NCBI RefSeq assembly: GCF_947503875.1
Contig: NZ_CANNFH010000004.1
Location: forward strand, 248,001 to 312,000
Direction of reading: 5' to 3'
DNA: 64,000 nucleotides
DNA from: an uncultured Polaribacter sp.
GTDB lineage: Bacteria; Bacteroidota; Bacteroidia; Flavobacteriales; Flavobacteriaceae
Every line of letters starts with the position of its first letter. Within the stretch, counting starts at the first letter, position 1. Positions 32,253 through 42,674 of this stretch are shown here, piece by piece. A program made the translations under genes and the position numbers. Below the pieces are notes generated by a model. The model searched no databases. It was not told the origin of the DNA and saw nothing but the letters and a program-made list of their open reading frames with translations.

Positions 32253-34880
32253 CTATTTCTTACTCAACATCCGCTTAATTTCATTCAATTTCATTAAAGC
32301 TTCAATCGGAGTCAAAGTATCTATATTTGTCGCTAAAATTTCTTCACGTATATTTTCTAATAAAGGATCATCTAATTGAAAAAAGCTGAGTTGCATTTCT
32401 TCGTGTTGGCTTTGTTTTAAAACGTTTTTAACATCCGCATTTTTGTTGTTTTTTTCTAACTGTGCCAAAATTTTATTGGCTCTATGTATTACCATATTTG
32501 GCATTCCTGCTAATTTGGCTACATGTATACCAAAACTGTGGTTAGAACCACCAGAAACCAATTTACGCAAGAAAATAATAGTGTCTTCCAGCTCTTTTAC
32601 AGACACATTAAAGTTTTTAATGCGCTCAAAAGTGGTGGTCATTTCGTTTAATTCGTGGTAATGTGTGGCAAATAATGTTTTTGCTTTGGTTGGGTGTTCG
32701 TGTAAAAACTCAGAAATGGCCCAGGCAATAGAAATACCATCATAAGTAGAGGTTCCCCTACCAATTTCATCTAAGAGAATTAAACTGCGCTCAGAAACGT
32801 TATTTAAGATAGATGCTGTTTCATTCATTTCTACCATAAATGTAGATTCTCCCATAGAAATATTATCGCTGGCACCAACTCTTGTAAAAATCTTATCTAC
32901 AATACCAATTTTTGCATTTTGTGCAGGCACATAACTTCCCATTTGCGCCAATAAAACAATTAATGCAGTTTGGCGCAAAATTGCAGATTTACCAGACATA
33001 TTGGGTCCAGTAATCATAATAATTTGTTGCAGATTTCTGTTTAATACCACATCATTTGCAATATAGGTTTGGTCTATAGGCAATTGCTTTTCTATAACAG
33101 GATGTCGCCCATTTTTAATATCTAAATCTGTGCTTTCATCCATAATTGGGCGCACATAATTATGATCTATTGCCAAAACAGAAAAACCTAATAAACAATC
33201 TATTTTTGCGATAATTTGTGCATTTTCTTGCACTTTTTGCACAAAACCAATAATATATTGCAATAATTTAGAGAAAATTTCTTGTTCTAAAACCTGAATT
33301 TTTTCTTCTGCACCTAAAATTTTGGTTTCGTATTCTTTTAATTCTTCAGTAATGTAACGTTCTGCAGAAACTAGGGTTTGTTTTCTAATCCACGCTTCAG
33401 GAACTTTATCTTTATGCGTATTTCTAACCTCAATATAATACCCAAAAACGTTGTTAAAGGCAATTTTTAAACTGCTAATTCCTGTAGCTTCAGTTTCGCG
33501 CGCCAACATAGCATCTAAATACTGTTTTCCAGAATTAGAAATGGCACGTAAATCGTCTAATTCTTTATGCACATTATTGGCAATTGCATTTCCTTTGTTA
33601 ATGTTTACAGGAGCATCATCAAATAAAGTTTCAGCAATTTTATCAATTAAAAACTCACAAGAATGTAATTGTTTTCCTAAGGTTTTTACCGCTTTATTTT
33701 TGCTTTTTTCAGCCTCATTTTTAATCGGTAAAATGGCTTTTAAAGAATCTTTTAAAAGTACAATTTCTCTTGGTGATGCTTTGCCTGTTGCCACTTTAGA
33801 AATCAAGCGTTCTAAATCAGATATTTGTTTCAGTTGATAAGTTACAGTCTGTGAAAAATCATCAGAATCTATAAAAAACTTTACCAATTCGTGCCTGTTT
33901 TTAATCGCCTCTAAATCTTTTAAAGGCAATGCTAACCAACGTTTTAACAATCTTCCGCCCATTGGCGAAATGGTTTTATCAATTATATCTAAAAGCGTAA
34001 CAGCATTTACAGAATTAGGGTTGTATAATTCTAAATTTCTAACCGTAAAACGATCCATCCAAACATAATTATCTTCAGCAATTCTGCTAATATTTTGAAT
34101 GTGTTTTAGCTGATTGTGTTGTGTTTCAGATAAATAATACAAAACAGCACCAGCTGCAACAATTCCGTTTTTAACATCTTGTATTCCAAAACCTTTCAAG
34201 CTTTTTACTTCAAAATGATTTTGTAAAGTTTCGTTGGCATATTCAGACTGAAAAACCCAATCATCCAAATAAAAAGTATAATATCTGTTTTCAAACAATT
34301 CTAAAAACTGTTGCTTGTTTTGTTTTTGCACCAAAACTTCACTTGGCCCAAAATTTTGCAACAATTTGTCTATATATTCTGCAGTTCCTTGGGCAACTAA
34401 ATATTCACCTGTAGAAACATCTAAAAAAGAAATGCCCAGTTGCTTGGCTGCTGAGCGTGACGAAGTATCAAAATGAACAGCCGCTAAAAAGTTATTTTTT
34501 TTGGTTTGTAAAACTTCATCATTTAAAGAAACACCAGGTGTAACCAATTCTGTAACACCACGTTTTACAATGGTTTTAGTCATTTTTGGGTCTTCTAACT
34601 GATCGCAAATGGCAACACGCATACCTGCTTTTACCAATTTTGGCAAATAGGTATTTAAAGAGTGATGAGGAAAACCAGCCAAGGCAGTTTCAGAATCAGA
34701 GCCAGCACCTCTTTTTGTGAGTGTAATGCCTAAAACACCAGCTGCTTTTATAGCGTCTTCACCAAAAGTTTCGTAGAAATCTCCAACACGAAACAACAAC
34801 ATAGCATCAGGATATTTTATCTTGATGGCATTGTACTGTTTCATTAAAGGAGTTACCTTTTTAGCTTTTGATTTTGCCAA
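32253..34880 (-). CDS. mutS: DNA mismatch repair protein MutS
   Basis: The 875-aa protein is full length and intact. The N-terminal mismatch-recognition domain has the Phe-x-Glu element in [16 protein letters not shown] (residues 29-44). The ATPase has Walker [15 protein letters not shown] near residue 625, Walker [17 protein letters not shown] and the signature [10 protein letters not shown]. The C-terminus is [20 protein letters not shown]. MutS with MutL corrects replication mismatches. Its last ~170 bp have been duplicated five times in the adjacent island, but the gene itself remains uninterrupted, so the insertion process spares mutS. It is transcribed toward the island and ends at the shared hairpin. 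Confidence 0.98.
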   Translation of the reverse strand: MAKSKAKKVTPLMKQYNAIKIKYPDAMLLFRVGDFYETFGEDAIKAAGVLGITLTKRGAGSDSETALAGFPHHSLNTYLPKLVKAGMRVAICDQLEDPKMTKTIVKRGVTELVTPGVSLNDEVLQTKKNNFLAAVHFDTSSRSAAKQLGISFLDVSTGEYLVAQGTAEYIDKLLQNFGPSEVLVQKQNKQQFLELFENRYYTFYLDDWVFQSEYANETLQNHFEVKSLKGFGIQDVKNGIVAAGAVLYYLSETQHNQLKHIQNISRIAEDNYVWMDRFTVRNLELYNPNSVNAVTLLDIIDKTISPMGGRLLKRWLALPLKDLEAIKNRHELVKFFIDSDDFSQTVTYQLKQISDLERLISKVATGKASPREIVLLKDSLKAILPIKNEAEKSKNKAVKTLGKQLHSCEFLIDKIAETLFDDAPVNINKGNAIANNVHKELDDLRAISNSGKQYLDAMLARETEATGISSLKIAFNNVFGYYIEVRNTHKDKVPEAWIRKQTLVSAERYITEELKEYETKILGAEEKIQVLEQEIFSKLLQYIIGFVQKVQENAQIIAKIDCLLGFSVLAIDHNYVRPIMDESTDLDIKNGRHPVIEKQLPIDQTYIANDVVLNRNLQQIIMITGPNMSGKSAILRQTALIVLLAQMGSYVPAQNAKIGIVDKIFTRVGASDNISMGESTFMVEMNETASILNNVSERSLILLDEIGRGTSTYDGISIAWAISEFLHEHPTKAKTLFATHYHELNEMTTTFERIKNFNVSVKELEDTIIFLRKLVSGGSNHSFGIHVAKLAGMPNMVIHRANKILAQLEKNNKNADVKNVLKQSQHEEMQLSFFQLDDPLLENIREEILATNIDTLTPIEALMKLNEIKRMLSKK

Positions 34881-34920
34881 GTTTTACAAATTTTCAGTTA
34901 GTTTTGCGAAGATATAAAAT

Positions 34921-34997
34921 ATAGTTGTTAGTGTTTAGTTTTTGGTTGTTAGTTAGCACACCATCAACTAAAAACCACAAACCAACAACCAAACAAT
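34921..34997. repeat. AACTAAAAAC-type inverted repeat between mutS and trmH
   Basis: GTTTAGTTTTTGGTTGTTAG and its near-inverse AACTAAAAACCACAAACC... AACAACCAAAC. Similar words (AACTAAAAACTAACAACT) precede atpG at 62840-62870, so this is a dispersed flavobacterial low-complexity element. It fills the divergent promoter region. Confidence 0.5.
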
Positions 34998-35525
34998 ATG
35001 AGAAAACTAAAAAATAACGAGTTAGGTAGAATTTCTGTTGAAGAATTTAAAGCAACTAAAAAAACGCCTTTAATAATTGTTTTAGACAATATTAGAAGTT
35101 TAAATAATATTGGTTCAGTTTTTAGAACTTCAGACGCTTTTTTGATTGAAAAAATATATTTGTGCGGTATTTGTGCAACGCCACCAAATAAAGAAATTCA
35201 TAAAACAGCTTTGGGTGCAACAGCATCTGTAGCTTGGGAATATGTAGCAGATACTTTAGAATTGGTTAAAAACTTAAAAGCTGAAGGTGTTACTGTTTTA
35301 GCGATTGAACAAGCAGAAAACAGCACAAAATTAGATGCTTTTTTACCAGAAAAACAGCAAAAATATGCTATTGTTATGGGTAATGAGGTAAAAGGCGTGC
35401 AGCAAGAAGTTGTAAATGCTGCTGATTTTTGTATTGAAATACCACAATTAGGTACCAAGCATTCTTTAAATATTGCAGTAACTACTGGTGTTGTTATTTG
35501 GGATTTGTTTCAAAAAGTGAAATAA
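34998..35525 (+). CDS. TrmH-family RNA 2'-O-methyltransferase
   Basis: The 175-aa protein has a complete SPOUT domain: motif 1 IIVLDNIRSLNNIGSVFRTS with the catalytic-type Asn and Arg, motif 2 YAIVMGNEVKGVQQEVVNAA, and motif 3 IEIPQLGTKHSLNIAVTTGV with Ser-Leu-Asn. Length and absence of an N-terminal RNA-binding domain match the short TrmH/TrmL group acting on tRNA; the exact nucleotide is not known. Divergent from mutS, a neighbour pair frequent in flavobacteria. Confidence 0.9.
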   Translation: MRKLKNNELGRISVEEFKATKKTPLIIVLDNIRSLNNIGSVFRTSDAFLIEKIYLCGICATPPNKEIHKTALGATASVAWEYVADTLELVKNLKAEGVTVLAIEQAENSTKLDAFLPEKQQKYAIVMGNEVKGVQQEVVNAADFCIEIPQLGTKHSLNIAVTTGVVIWDLFQKVK

Positions 35526-35642
35526 AAAACCCATTTCTTTGACTATTTTTCATATTTTTAACATGTCAATAAAATTTTAGACAATGAAAATACAATTCCC
35601 CTTTGTAAAACAGTTTGTTGAATTATTTTATACCGCGAGCGT

Positions 35643-37613
35643 ATGAAAAAATCACCCAACTTTTTTGCGTTAAACGTTTTCTTTTTTATTGCTTTTTTGC
35701 TGTCTTTCAATTTGTTCTCACAGAAAAAAGACTCTATTGTATTTTACTTAGATAATGCTAAAAAAGAAAATAAATTTTTATATCTAAAAAGAGCAATTGC
35801 GCTTTCAGAAGAATTAAAAAATGATTCGCTTATTAAGAAAGCTGCTGTAGCACATGCAAGAGCAAGCTATTTTGCTAAAAATACTGTAGGTTTAGCTTTT
35901 TCAAAAAACACCCTTTTAAAACACTTTAAGTCTAGTAAAGATTCTTTTTCTCTGGGAAAAGCGTATCATTTAGAGGCTTTAAATTATAAACTAAAAAATA
36001 ATTTAGATAGTAGTTTTTACTATTATCAAGAGTCAAAAAATATATTTATTGGTCTTAAAGATTCTGTAGAAGTAGGTAGAAGATTGTTATCTATGGCTAT
36101 TTTACAAGTAAAAGAATTAGATTATTTGGGTAGCGAAACAACAGCTGTAGAAGGTTTAAAATACATAGAGCCTGCCCAACAAAAAGAATATAGAACGTTA
36201 ATCTCTCTTTATCAAACTTTAGGGAATGCTTTAGGGCACTTAAACAGACCTGAAGAATCTAGAGCTTCTTACATAAAAGCTAGGGAAATGGCTAAATTTA
36301 ACCCTATAAAAAGTAGGAGAGATATAAACTATTTAAATCTTTATAATAATATTGGTGCTACTTATGTAGACGAAAAGAATTATGAAAAAGCCATTAGCTT
36401 ATTTGAAGAAGGATTGCGTTTTGACAGTGTTGCAATTAAATATCCTAGACAATACCAAAACCTTTTAGGAAGTCTATCTTCTGTTTATTGTAGACAAGGT
36501 AAAATTAAAAAAGCCATTGCAGGTTATAAAACGGTTTTATTGGGCAGACAAAAATCTAATTATTATTATGGGCAAAGTGTTTCTCATAGTCTTTTAGCAG
36601 AAGCCTATTTAAAAACCAAACAATATGCATTGGCAAAAAAACACGCACTTAAAGGCTTAGAGCTTGGTAAACAAACAAGAAATACTGAGCAAGTTTTAGA
36701 ATGCTATCAATTTTTATCTGAGCTTTCTCAAGGAGAAACGGCTAAAAAGTATTTTAAGGCCTATGTAAAACTTAGTGATAGTTTGTTTGCAAGAGAAAGG
36801 TATCGAAAAAATCAGTTTGCAAAAGTGAAATACGAAACTGAAAAAAAAGAAAAAGAGAACATCAATTTAAAACAAGAAAATGAGCGTAATGAACTGCTTT
36901 TAGAAAGTGAAAAACAACAAAAAACTATTGGTTGGCTATTTGCAGGAGCAGGTGTTTTATGTATTGGTTTTGGTTTAAGTGTAGTAAATAGTAGAAGAAA
37001 AAAAATGCTGTTTGATGCTAAAATGCAACAAATAGAAGCCAGAGAAAAAGAGCGCCAACAAATTGCAAAATCTTTACATGATGAGGTTGCTGGAGATATT
37101 AGAATGTTGCATTTAAAATTAGCAAAAACAAAGCAAATAGAAGAAGCCAAAAGTTTAGATACGATTAAAGAAAATGTTAGAAATTTATCGCATCAATTAA
37201 GTAGCGAGAGTTTTGATAAAGTTTCTTTTAAAGACCAAATAATTGGTTTAGTTTCCGATTATTTTGAGCCAGATTTTAGGATAAAAATACAAGATATAGA
37301 TAGCGTAGATACCCAAAAAGTAAATAATGCTATTAAAAGAACCTTGTTTTTATGTGCGAGAGAAAGCATTCAAAATGCAAAAAAGTATGCAAATGCCAAA
37401 GAATTAATTTTAAGTTTTAAACAGACTAAAAAAACAGTAATTTTAAGCATTGCAGATAATGGATTAGGTTTTGACACCCAGGCTAAAAAAAACGGAATTG
37501 GTCTAAAAAATATGAAAGAACGTGTAGAAGAAATAAACGGTGTTTTTTCTGTGGAAAGTGAATTAGAAAAAGGAACAAAAATTACTATAGAAATTGCAAA
37601 GAATGGAAAATAA
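35643..37613 (+). CDS. TPR sensor histidine kinase
   Basis: The 656-aa protein starts with a signal peptide (residues 1-28), then an extracytoplasmic domain of tetratricopeptide repeats (about 60-385; for example INYLNLYNNIGATYVDEKNY), a single transmembrane helix (IGWLFAGAGVLCIGFGLSVV, about 428-447), a coiled coil, a HisKA_3-type H-box (RQQIAKSLHDEVAGDIRMLH, His near 478) and a HATPase domain (SIADNGLGFD; GIGLKNMKERV). This is the Bacteroidetes TPR-kinase class related to NarL-type kinases. The response regulator gene overlaps its 3' end by 11 bp, so the pair is one system. The signal sensed is unknown. Confidence 0.9.
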   Translation: MKKSPNFFALNVFFFIAFLLSFNLFSQKKDSIVFYLDNAKKENKFLYLKRAIALSEELKNDSLIKKAAVAHARASYFAKNTVGLAFSKNTLLKHFKSSKDSFSLGKAYHLEALNYKLKNNLDSSFYYYQESKNIFIGLKDSVEVGRRLLSMAILQVKELDYLGSETTAVEGLKYIEPAQQKEYRTLISLYQTLGNALGHLNRPEESRASYIKAREMAKFNPIKSRRDINYLNLYNNIGATYVDEKNYEKAISLFEEGLRFDSVAIKYPRQYQNLLGSLSSVYCRQGKIKKAIAGYKTVLLGRQKSNYYYGQSVSHSLLAEAYLKTKQYALAKKHALKGLELGKQTRNTEQVLECYQFLSELSQGETAKKYFKAYVKLSDSLFARERYRKNQFAKVKYETEKKEKENINLKQENERNELLLESEKQQKTIGWLFAGAGVLCIGFGLSVVNSRRKKMLFDAKMQQIEAREKERQQIAKSLHDEVAGDIRMLHLKLAKTKQIEEAKSLDTIKENVRNLSHQLSSESFDKVSFKDQIIGLVSDYFEPDFRIKIQDIDSVDTQKVNNAIKRTLFLCARESIQNAKKYANAKELILSFKQTKKTVILSIADNGLGFDTQAKKNGIGLKNMKERVEEINGVFSVESELEKGTKITIEIAKNGK

Positions 37614-38280
37614 AACAAGAATTTTAATTGCAGATGATCATCAATTGGTTATTCAAGGGATACTTTGCTCTTTAAAAGAAGTAGGTGATTTTGATGTTGT
37701 AACTGTAAATACGTCTGATGCTGCTTTTGAAGCCATACAAACAAATCGAAAAATAAATCCTTTTCATATTTTATTTACAGATTTAAGTTTTGATAATACT
37801 ACAATTGATGCCAAATTAGATGGTGGAGAAGAATTGATAAAGGCTATTAGAAATAATGAAATTGATATTAAAATTGGTGTAATTACAGGACATACAGAAA
37901 CCAATAGAGTGTACAATGTAATTCATAATTTAAATCCGAATGCATACATTTTAAAAAGCAATTGCGATGCTACAGAATTGGGTTTTGCGATTAGCAAAAT
38001 GTTAGAAGGTCAATTTTATTACACGCATGAAATTCATCAAAAAATAATGCGTAGAAATATGATACAAATTCAAATGGATGATATTGCTGTGCAAATTTTA
38101 AAAGCATTACCCAATCATCCTAAAATTGCTAATTTAGAGAGTGTTATACTAAAAGGTGATGGAACTGCAATTAAATTACGTTCTATAGAAACCAAATTAG
38201 CCAATTTAAGAACAGATTTAAACGCCAATAACAATACAGATTTGGTACTAAAAGCCAAAGAATTAGGCATTATTGATTAA
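37603..38280 (+). CDS. Response regulator (REC plus LuxR-like output)
   Basis: From the ATG at 37603 the product is 225 aa. The receiver domain begins RILIADDHQLVIQGIL (acidic pair) and has the phospho-acceptor Asp in ILFTDLSFD, with Lys in YILKSN. The C-terminal ~65 residues (ILKALPNHPKIANLESVI, then IKLRSIETKLANLRTDLN) occupy the position of a LuxR-type helix-turn-helix but are atypical; DNA binding is likely but less certain. It overlaps the kinase gene end by 11 bp and is its cognate partner. Confidence 0.85.
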   Translation: MENKTRILIADDHQLVIQGILCSLKEVGDFDVVTVNTSDAAFEAIQTNRKINPFHILFTDLSFDNTTIDAKLDGGEELIKAIRNNEIDIKIGVITGHTETNRVYNVIHNLNPNAYILKSNCDATELGFAISKMLEGQFYYTHEIHQKIMRRNMIQIQMDDIAVQILKALPNHPKIANLESVILKGDGTAIKLRSIETKLANLRTDLNANNNTDLVLKAKELGIID

Positions 38281-38461
38281 TACTTGTGTTTTTGCGGAAA
38301 TCCGCATTTTTAACTTCGGCTTTTAACCATCTTGCTTTCTTAATTCCTACTATTTTTGTAGTGTATTTGCTTAATAAAGCAAATACAAATTTTCCGGAAT
38401 GGGATTAATTGCAGACACGAGAGTAGGGGCTTGTGTTGAAGATTATGAAGAAAAAGGAAAA

Positions 38462-38493
38462 GACCTTTCTAAGAAATTAGGAAGGTTTTTTTA
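38462..38493 (+). terminator. Terminator-like hairpin downstream of the response regulator
   Basis: ACCTTTCT / AGGAAGGT stem with one mismatch around AAGAAATT, then TTTTTTT. Confidence 0.55.
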
Positions 38494-38629
38494 TTTAAAA
38501 AAATAGCCCAACTTATGATGGTGGATTAAGTTCTTTAAACTAAATTTTATTTGTATTACCAATTTAAAAAACAACAATTACTTCTGGTTTAAGCGAAAAG
38601 CTAACAGACAAGTTTAGCCCTGATTGAAC

Positions 38630-38670
38630 CATTTGTTTGAGCTCTTGCACTTTTTTGTGCAAAGCGAGTG
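38630..38670. repeat. Dispersed 41-bp repeat, copy 1
   Basis: The 41-bp core, from CATTTGTTTGAGCTCTTG to TGTGCAAAGCGAGTG, is identical to the one at 45678-45718; its centre TTGCACTTTTTTGTGCAA is itself a palindrome. The flanks (TTTAGCCCTGATTGAACC, GAAAGCAGGAAATAGCTT) match a sequence family scattered through flavobacterial intergenic regions. Confidence 0.7.
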
Positions 38671-38723
38671 GTGAAAGCAGGAAATAGCTTCTAATTATTT
38701 TAATTGAGAAAGAGCAACAATGT

Positions 38724-40073
38724 TTAAATACCTAAAATTAATTTTGCAATTAAAAAGTAAATTAAAATTCCAAAAATATCATTAGAAGTGGTAATAAATG
38801 GGCCTGTTGCAATTGCAGGGTCTATACCTCTTTTGTTTAGAAAAAGTGGTACAAATGTACCTATTAAACCTGCAATAATAATAACAGCTACCATAGAAAC
38901 AGAAATGGCTAAGGCCAGGTCTATTTCGCCTTCGTAAGCCCAAACAAAACCAAAAAGAAATAGGGCTAAAATAATACCGTTTAAAGCGGCCAAAAACATT
39001 TCTTTTAAGAGTCTTTTATTTACAGATCCTTTTACATCATCATTTGCCAAACCTTGCACAATAATTGCAGAAGATTGTACGCCAACATTACCTGCCATTG
39101 CTGCAATTAATGGTGTAAAAAAGAACAAAGTGGCATACGTAGAAAATACGGTTTGAAAACCTTCCATAATAATAAAAGCGCCAACACCACCAACTAAACC
39201 TAAGAAAAGCCAAGGTAAACGTGCTTTGGTAAGTTGAAAAATACTATCGTCTGAATCTACATCTTGGGTTAAACCTGCCGCCATTTGGTAATCTTTGTCG
39301 GCTTCGTCTTTTAAAACGTCTACAATATCATCAATAGTAATTCTTCCTAAAAGAATATTATTTTGGTCTACAACAGGGATGGCTTCTAAATCGTATTTTG
39401 CCATAATTTTGGCAACTTCCTCATCGTCTTCATTTACATCTACAGCATCTACTTTAGATTTTGAGATTTCAGATATTTTTTGATCTGATTTTGCAATAAT
39501 TAAGTCTTTTAAAGACAAACGTCCAACCAGTTTATCTTCTTTATCTACCACATAAATAGAATGAACTCTGGTAACATCTTTGGCTTGTCCTCTAATTCTG
39601 CGCATGCAACCAGCAACCGTCCAAGTTTCGTAAACTTTTACCAGTTCTTTTGCCATTAAAGCACCAGCAGTATTATCTTCATAAGATAGTAGTTCTTTAA
39701 TATCTGCAGCAAGTTCATCATCATTTAAAGCATTAATTACACGCTCTTGTCTTTCTTCAGAAAGTTCTCCAATAATATCTGCTGCATCATCAGAATCCAT
39801 CTCCCCAACTTCATCTGCAATTTCTTTGGCAGATAAGTTTTCTAAGATTTTTTCACGAATATCTTCGTCTAATTCTGTAAGAATTTCCGATGTTTTTTCG
39901 CTATCTAATAGTTTAATTACATAAATAGCTTCATCAAAACTAACCTCATCTAAAACTTCTGCAATATCTGCATAATGTACTTCTGCAAATAAGCTAGTAA
40001 TGGCTTTAGAGTTGTCTAAGGCTATTAATTCTATAAGGTTGTCTAGAAACTCATCTGTAATTTCAAATGCCAT
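38724..40073 (-). CDS. mgtE: Magnesium transporter MgtE
   Basis: The 449-aa protein has the standard order: N-domain of acidic helical repeats (residues 1-130, including [18 protein letters not shown]), two CBS domains (about 135-255, [20 protein letters not shown] and [20 protein letters not shown]), a plug helix and five C-terminal transmembrane helices with the pore signature [20 protein letters not shown]. MgtE homodimers are Mg2+ channels gated by Mg2+ binding to the N and CBS domains. The start overlaps the 3' end of rsmA by 11 bp, so they form an rsmA-mgtE operon. Confidence 0.96.
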   Translation of the reverse strand: MAFEITDEFLDNLIELIALDNSKAITSLFAEVHYADIAEVLDEVSFDEAIYVIKLLDSEKTSEILTELDEDIREKILENLSAKEIADEVGEMDSDDAADIIGELSEERQERVINALNDDELAADIKELLSYEDNTAGALMAKELVKVYETWTVAGCMRRIRGQAKDVTRVHSIYVVDKEDKLVGRLSLKDLIIAKSDQKISEISKSKVDAVDVNEDDEEVAKIMAKYDLEAIPVVDQNNILLGRITIDDIVDVLKDEADKDYQMAAGLTQDVDSDDSIFQLTKARLPWLFLGLVGGVGAFIIMEGFQTVFSTYATLFFFTPLIAAMAGNVGVQSSAIIVQGLANDDVKGSVNKRLLKEMFLAALNGIILALFLFGFVWAYEGEIDLALAISVSMVAVIIIAGLIGTFVPLFLNKRGIDPAIATGPFITTSNDIFGILIYFLIAKLILGI

Positions 40074-40866
40074 TTTCTGTTAGTTTTTGCGTGAGTAAAA
40101 TAAACTCCTGAACCGATAATTGTTCTGGTCTTTTGGCAAAGATAGGTTCTTCTTTTAAAGAATCCGAAAGATTAAAAGACTTTAAGCTAGAACGCAACAT
40201 TTTTCTACGTTGATTAAAGGCTGTTTTTACAACTCTAAAAAATAATTTTTCGTCTACAGGCAGTGTGTAATTTTCTTTTCTAATGCATCTAATTACACCA
40301 GAATCTACCTTTGGAGGTGGATTAAAAACAGTTGGAGGTACTGTAAAAAGATATTCTACATCAAAAAAAGCTTGTGTTAAAACAGATAAAATTCCGTACA
40401 CTTTAGAGCCTTCTTTTTCTGCAATTCTTTTAGCAACTTCTTTTTGAAACATGCCTGCAAATTCTGGCACAAACTCTCTGTTTTCTATAGCTTTAAAAAC
40501 AATTTGAGTAGAGATATTATAAGGGAAATTACCAATAATAGCTACTTGCTTTTTATTGAAAATTTCTTGTAAATTTTTCTTTAAAAAATCGCCTTCTATT
40601 ATGGCAAAATTATTGGCACTTGTGTCTAAATGCAATTGTTCTACAGGAAAAACATCTTTTAAATACGCTACAGATTCTCTGTCTAATTCTAGCACAGTAG
40701 TTTTTGGTTTTTTCTGTAACAGATATTTTGTTAAAACACCCATTCCTGGGCCAATTTCTAAAACGTCTTCATACCCGTTTTCTGTTAAAGCATCTGCAAT
40801 ATTTTTTGCAATACTTTCATCGGTTAAAAAATGTTGACCTAAATGTTTTTTGGCTTGTACAGACAC
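40063..40866 (-). CDS. rsmA: 16S rRNA adenine dimethyltransferase RsmA (KsgA)
   Basis: The 267-aa protein has the family N-terminus [23 protein letters not shown] motif [16 protein letters not shown] near residue 40, the acidic LELDRE, and the catalytic motif [11 protein letters not shown] (usually NLPY/NFPY). It dimethylates two adjacent adenines in the 3' helix of 16S rRNA late in 30S assembly. The C-terminal helical domain with [13 protein letters not shown] is complete. It is the first gene of an operon with mgtE. Confidence 0.97.
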   Translation of the reverse strand: MSVQAKKHLGQHFLTDESIAKNIADALTENGYEDVLEIGPGMGVLTKYLLQKKPKTTVLELDRESVAYLKDVFPVEQLHLDTSANNFAIIEGDFLKKNLQEIFNKKQVAIIGNFPYNISTQIVFKAIENREFVPEFAGMFQKEVAKRIAEKEGSKVYGILSVLTQAFFDVEYLFTVPPTVFNPPPKVDSGVIRCIRKENYTLPVDEKLFFRVVKTAFNQRRKMLRSSLKSFNLSDSLKEEPIFAKRPEQLSVQEFILLTQKLTENGI

Positions 40867-40961
40867 AATAGTTGTTTTTTGCGTTTAAAAAAAGAAATAA
40901 CAAAGATACAGTTAATTAGGCATAGTTTTTGGTTAGTTTCAAGTTTATAAATCAACCTAAA

Positions 40962-41804
40962 ATGTATAAAAAACTATTAATATTTATGGTATTTCTTGCC
41001 ATGTTTTCTTTTGAAGGTGTTTCTCAAGAAAAAAAATTAGAGAATGCTAAACAAAGCTTAAAAAGCAATAATTCTACAAATAATTCAGGAACTAAAACTT
41101 CTAAAACTTCAACTTCTTCAACAACTGTTTTAGATGATGATGACGATTTAAATCCATTTGCTAGAATTATTTTTGGAATTGCAGCGTATACTTTTTATGG
41201 TGTTATGTTTGAAACACCTTGGGAATTTAATGGAAGAATGCACAGTGCAGAGTTTTCTAATTACCCATATAAAGAAAGTAATTATGGTAATTTTATTTAC
41301 ACAAATTCCACAAATTATAATATAGTAAGGTTAGATGTTTACAATCATTTTTTAATTGAAAACAAGCAGTTGTATGGCAATGATATTGGTGTAGATTTTA
41401 AATTTTTTAAACGGTTTGCTTTAGATGTTAATTACACTACTTTTTTAGAAAAAGTAAACAATAGAACAGATACTTTTAATATGTTTTCTGCACTTTTAAA
41501 ATACCATAGAATTAGAACACAGCGTTTTAATGCGTGGTTTGGTGTTGGTTTTAGAAGTATTTTTAATAATGTAAATGAAACCAGGTTTTTATTAGGTATT
41601 GGTGGCGAGTTGTTTTTAGCAAAACCTATAAGTGTATTCGCTTCTCATAAATGGGCAACCATAAACCAACAATCTGTTAGAAACTCTAAATTATTGCTAA
41701 AATATCATCTTAAAAATTATAGAATAACTTTTGGTTACGAACATTATAAGTTAGCAGTTTCTGAAATAAAGGCATTTTCTCTTGGATTTGAAGCCAGTTT
41801 TTAG
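40962..41804 (+). CDS. Outer-membrane beta-barrel-like exported protein
   Basis: Starting at the ATG at 40962 gives 280 aa with a signal peptide (MYKKLLIFMVFLAMFSFEGV). A Ser/Thr/Asn/Lys-rich low-complexity linker (KTSTSSTTVLDDDDD) is followed by about 220 residues of alternating aromatic strands (FNAWFGVGFRSIF; FLLGIGGELFLAK; ITFGYEHYKLAV) ending in LGFEASF, the terminal Phe being typical of beta-barrels. No specific family recognised. Divergent from rsmA, upstream of the ACP gene; probably outer membrane. Confidence 0.6.
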   Translation: MYKKLLIFMVFLAMFSFEGVSQEKKLENAKQSLKSNNSTNNSGTKTSKTSTSSTTVLDDDDDLNPFARIIFGIAAYTFYGVMFETPWEFNGRMHSAEFSNYPYKESNYGNFIYTNSTNYNIVRLDVYNHFLIENKQLYGNDIGVDFKFFKRFALDVNYTTFLEKVNNRTDTFNMFSALLKYHRIRTQRFNAWFGVGFRSIFNNVNETRFLLGIGGELFLAKPISVFASHKWATINQQSVRNSKLLLKYHLKNYRITFGYEHYKLAVSEIKAFSLGFEASF

Positions 41805-41841
41805 CGCATTAAATATTTAATAGCAATCTAAATCTTTTGCA

Positions 41842-41849
41842 TAACTTTG
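41842..41849 (+). promoter_or_regulatory. Putative -7 box of the ACP operon
   Basis: TAACTTTG fits TAnnTTTG, 21 bases before the ACP start codon; no clean -33 TTTG box is visible. Confidence 0.35.
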
Positions 41850-41870
41850 TTGTAAACACAAATTTTAAAA

Positions 41871-42122
41871 ATGACAAAAGAAGAAATTATATTAAAACTA
41901 ACTACAATTGTAAAACCTTACGTGCAAAATGAAGAAGGTTTTTTAAAAATGTCTGAAGAAACCGATTTTATAAACGATTTAGAAATAAACTCTGCAAACT
42001 TAGTAGATATAATTTTAGATGTAGAAGACGAGTTTAAGATAGAAATAGATAACGATTCTATGGAAAAAATGCTTTCTGTAAAAGCAACTGTTGCTGTTAT
42101 TCAAGAAAAAATGAATGTATAA
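41871..42122 (+). CDS. Acyl carrier protein
   Basis: An 83-aa acidic protein with the phosphopantetheine attachment context DLEINSANLVDIILDVEDEF (Ser41), matching the D-S-L/x-x-V-E pattern with Asn in place of Asp before the Ser. It is not the fatty-acid AcpP type by neighbourhood: the next gene, overlapping by 8 bp, encodes a phosphopantetheinyl transferase, and a GreA-like protein follows. It is more likely dedicated to a specialised pathway such as aryl polyene or flexirubin-type lipids, but the rest of such a cluster is absent here. Confidence 0.85.
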   Translation: MTKEEIILKLTTIVKPYVQNEEGFLKMSEETDFINDLEINSANLVDIILDVEDEFKIEIDNDSMEKMLSVKATVAVIQEKMNV

Positions 42123-42672
42123 TATTGGGAATGATATTGTAGATTTAAACGTAGCCAAAACACAAAGTAATTGGCAAAGAAAAGGGTTTTTAGAAAAGCA
42201 GTTTACAATGTATGAGCAAAACGAAATTTTAAATGCAGATAATCCGTTTTTAAAAGTTTGGCTTTTTTGGAGCATGAAAGAAGCTGCTTATAAATGTTAC
42301 ATGCAACAACATAAAAAACGTTTTTTTGCGCCTAAAAAATTTTTATGTAAAATAGTTTCAACCACAAAAGGAAACGTAATTTTGGAAGATGAAATATTTT
42401 ATATAAATTACATAATATCAGATACTTATATTTATGCTGTTGCTACTAAAAAAAATGATGTAAAAATGGTTTCAAATTCTTTTTTTGTTGAAAAAAACAC
42501 AGCTTTAACCAAAATAATTAATACGAAATTGTTGTCTTATTTTTCTGAAGACATTCAACTTAAAAAAAATAGATTAGGCATTCCTTATTTGTTTAAAAAG
42601 GATAAAAAATTACCCATTTCAATATCAAAAACGCATCATGGTAATTATGGTGCTTTTGCATTTAGTTTGTAA
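42115..42672 (+). CDS. 4'-phosphopantetheinyl transferase superfamily protein
   Basis: The 185-aa protein begins YNIGNDIVDLN, the AcpS/Sfp metal-binding motif (Gly-x-Asp-x-Val), and has the second motif WLFWSMKEAAYKCYMQ (W-S/x-x-K-E-A-x-x-K) near residue 56. These Mg2+ enzymes transfer the pantetheine arm from CoA to the carrier Ser. The start codon overlaps the ACP gene by 8 bp, so the enzyme presumably activates that ACP. The C-terminal part ISKTHHGNYGAFAFSL is a typical end for the single-domain form. Confidence 0.88.
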   Translation: MYNIGNDIVDLNVAKTQSNWQRKGFLEKQFTMYEQNEILNADNPFLKVWLFWSMKEAAYKCYMQQHKKRFFAPKKFLCKIVSTTKGNVILEDEIFYINYIISDTYIYAVATKKNDVKMVSNSFFVEKNTALTKIINTKLLSYFSEDIQLKKNRLGIPYLFKKDKKLPISISKTHHGNYGAFAFSL

Positions 42673-42674
42673 AA

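Larger units (their letters stand above)
38281..38723. other. Intergenic region with hairpins and a dispersed repeat
   Basis: Holds a perfect 10-bp hairpin (GTATTTGCTT / AAGCAAATAC, 38363-38386), a terminator-like stem near 38462-38490 followed by seven T, and a dispersed repeat core at 38630-38670. A 35-codon frame from 38399 (MGLIADTRVGACVEDYEEKG...) spans the terminator and is not convincing. No other gene seen. Confidence 0.5.

Noticed and set aside
38399..38506. 35-codon frame MGLIADTRVGACVEDYEEKG...
   Set aside because: It runs through a terminator-like hairpin and ends in its T-tract; more likely non-coding.
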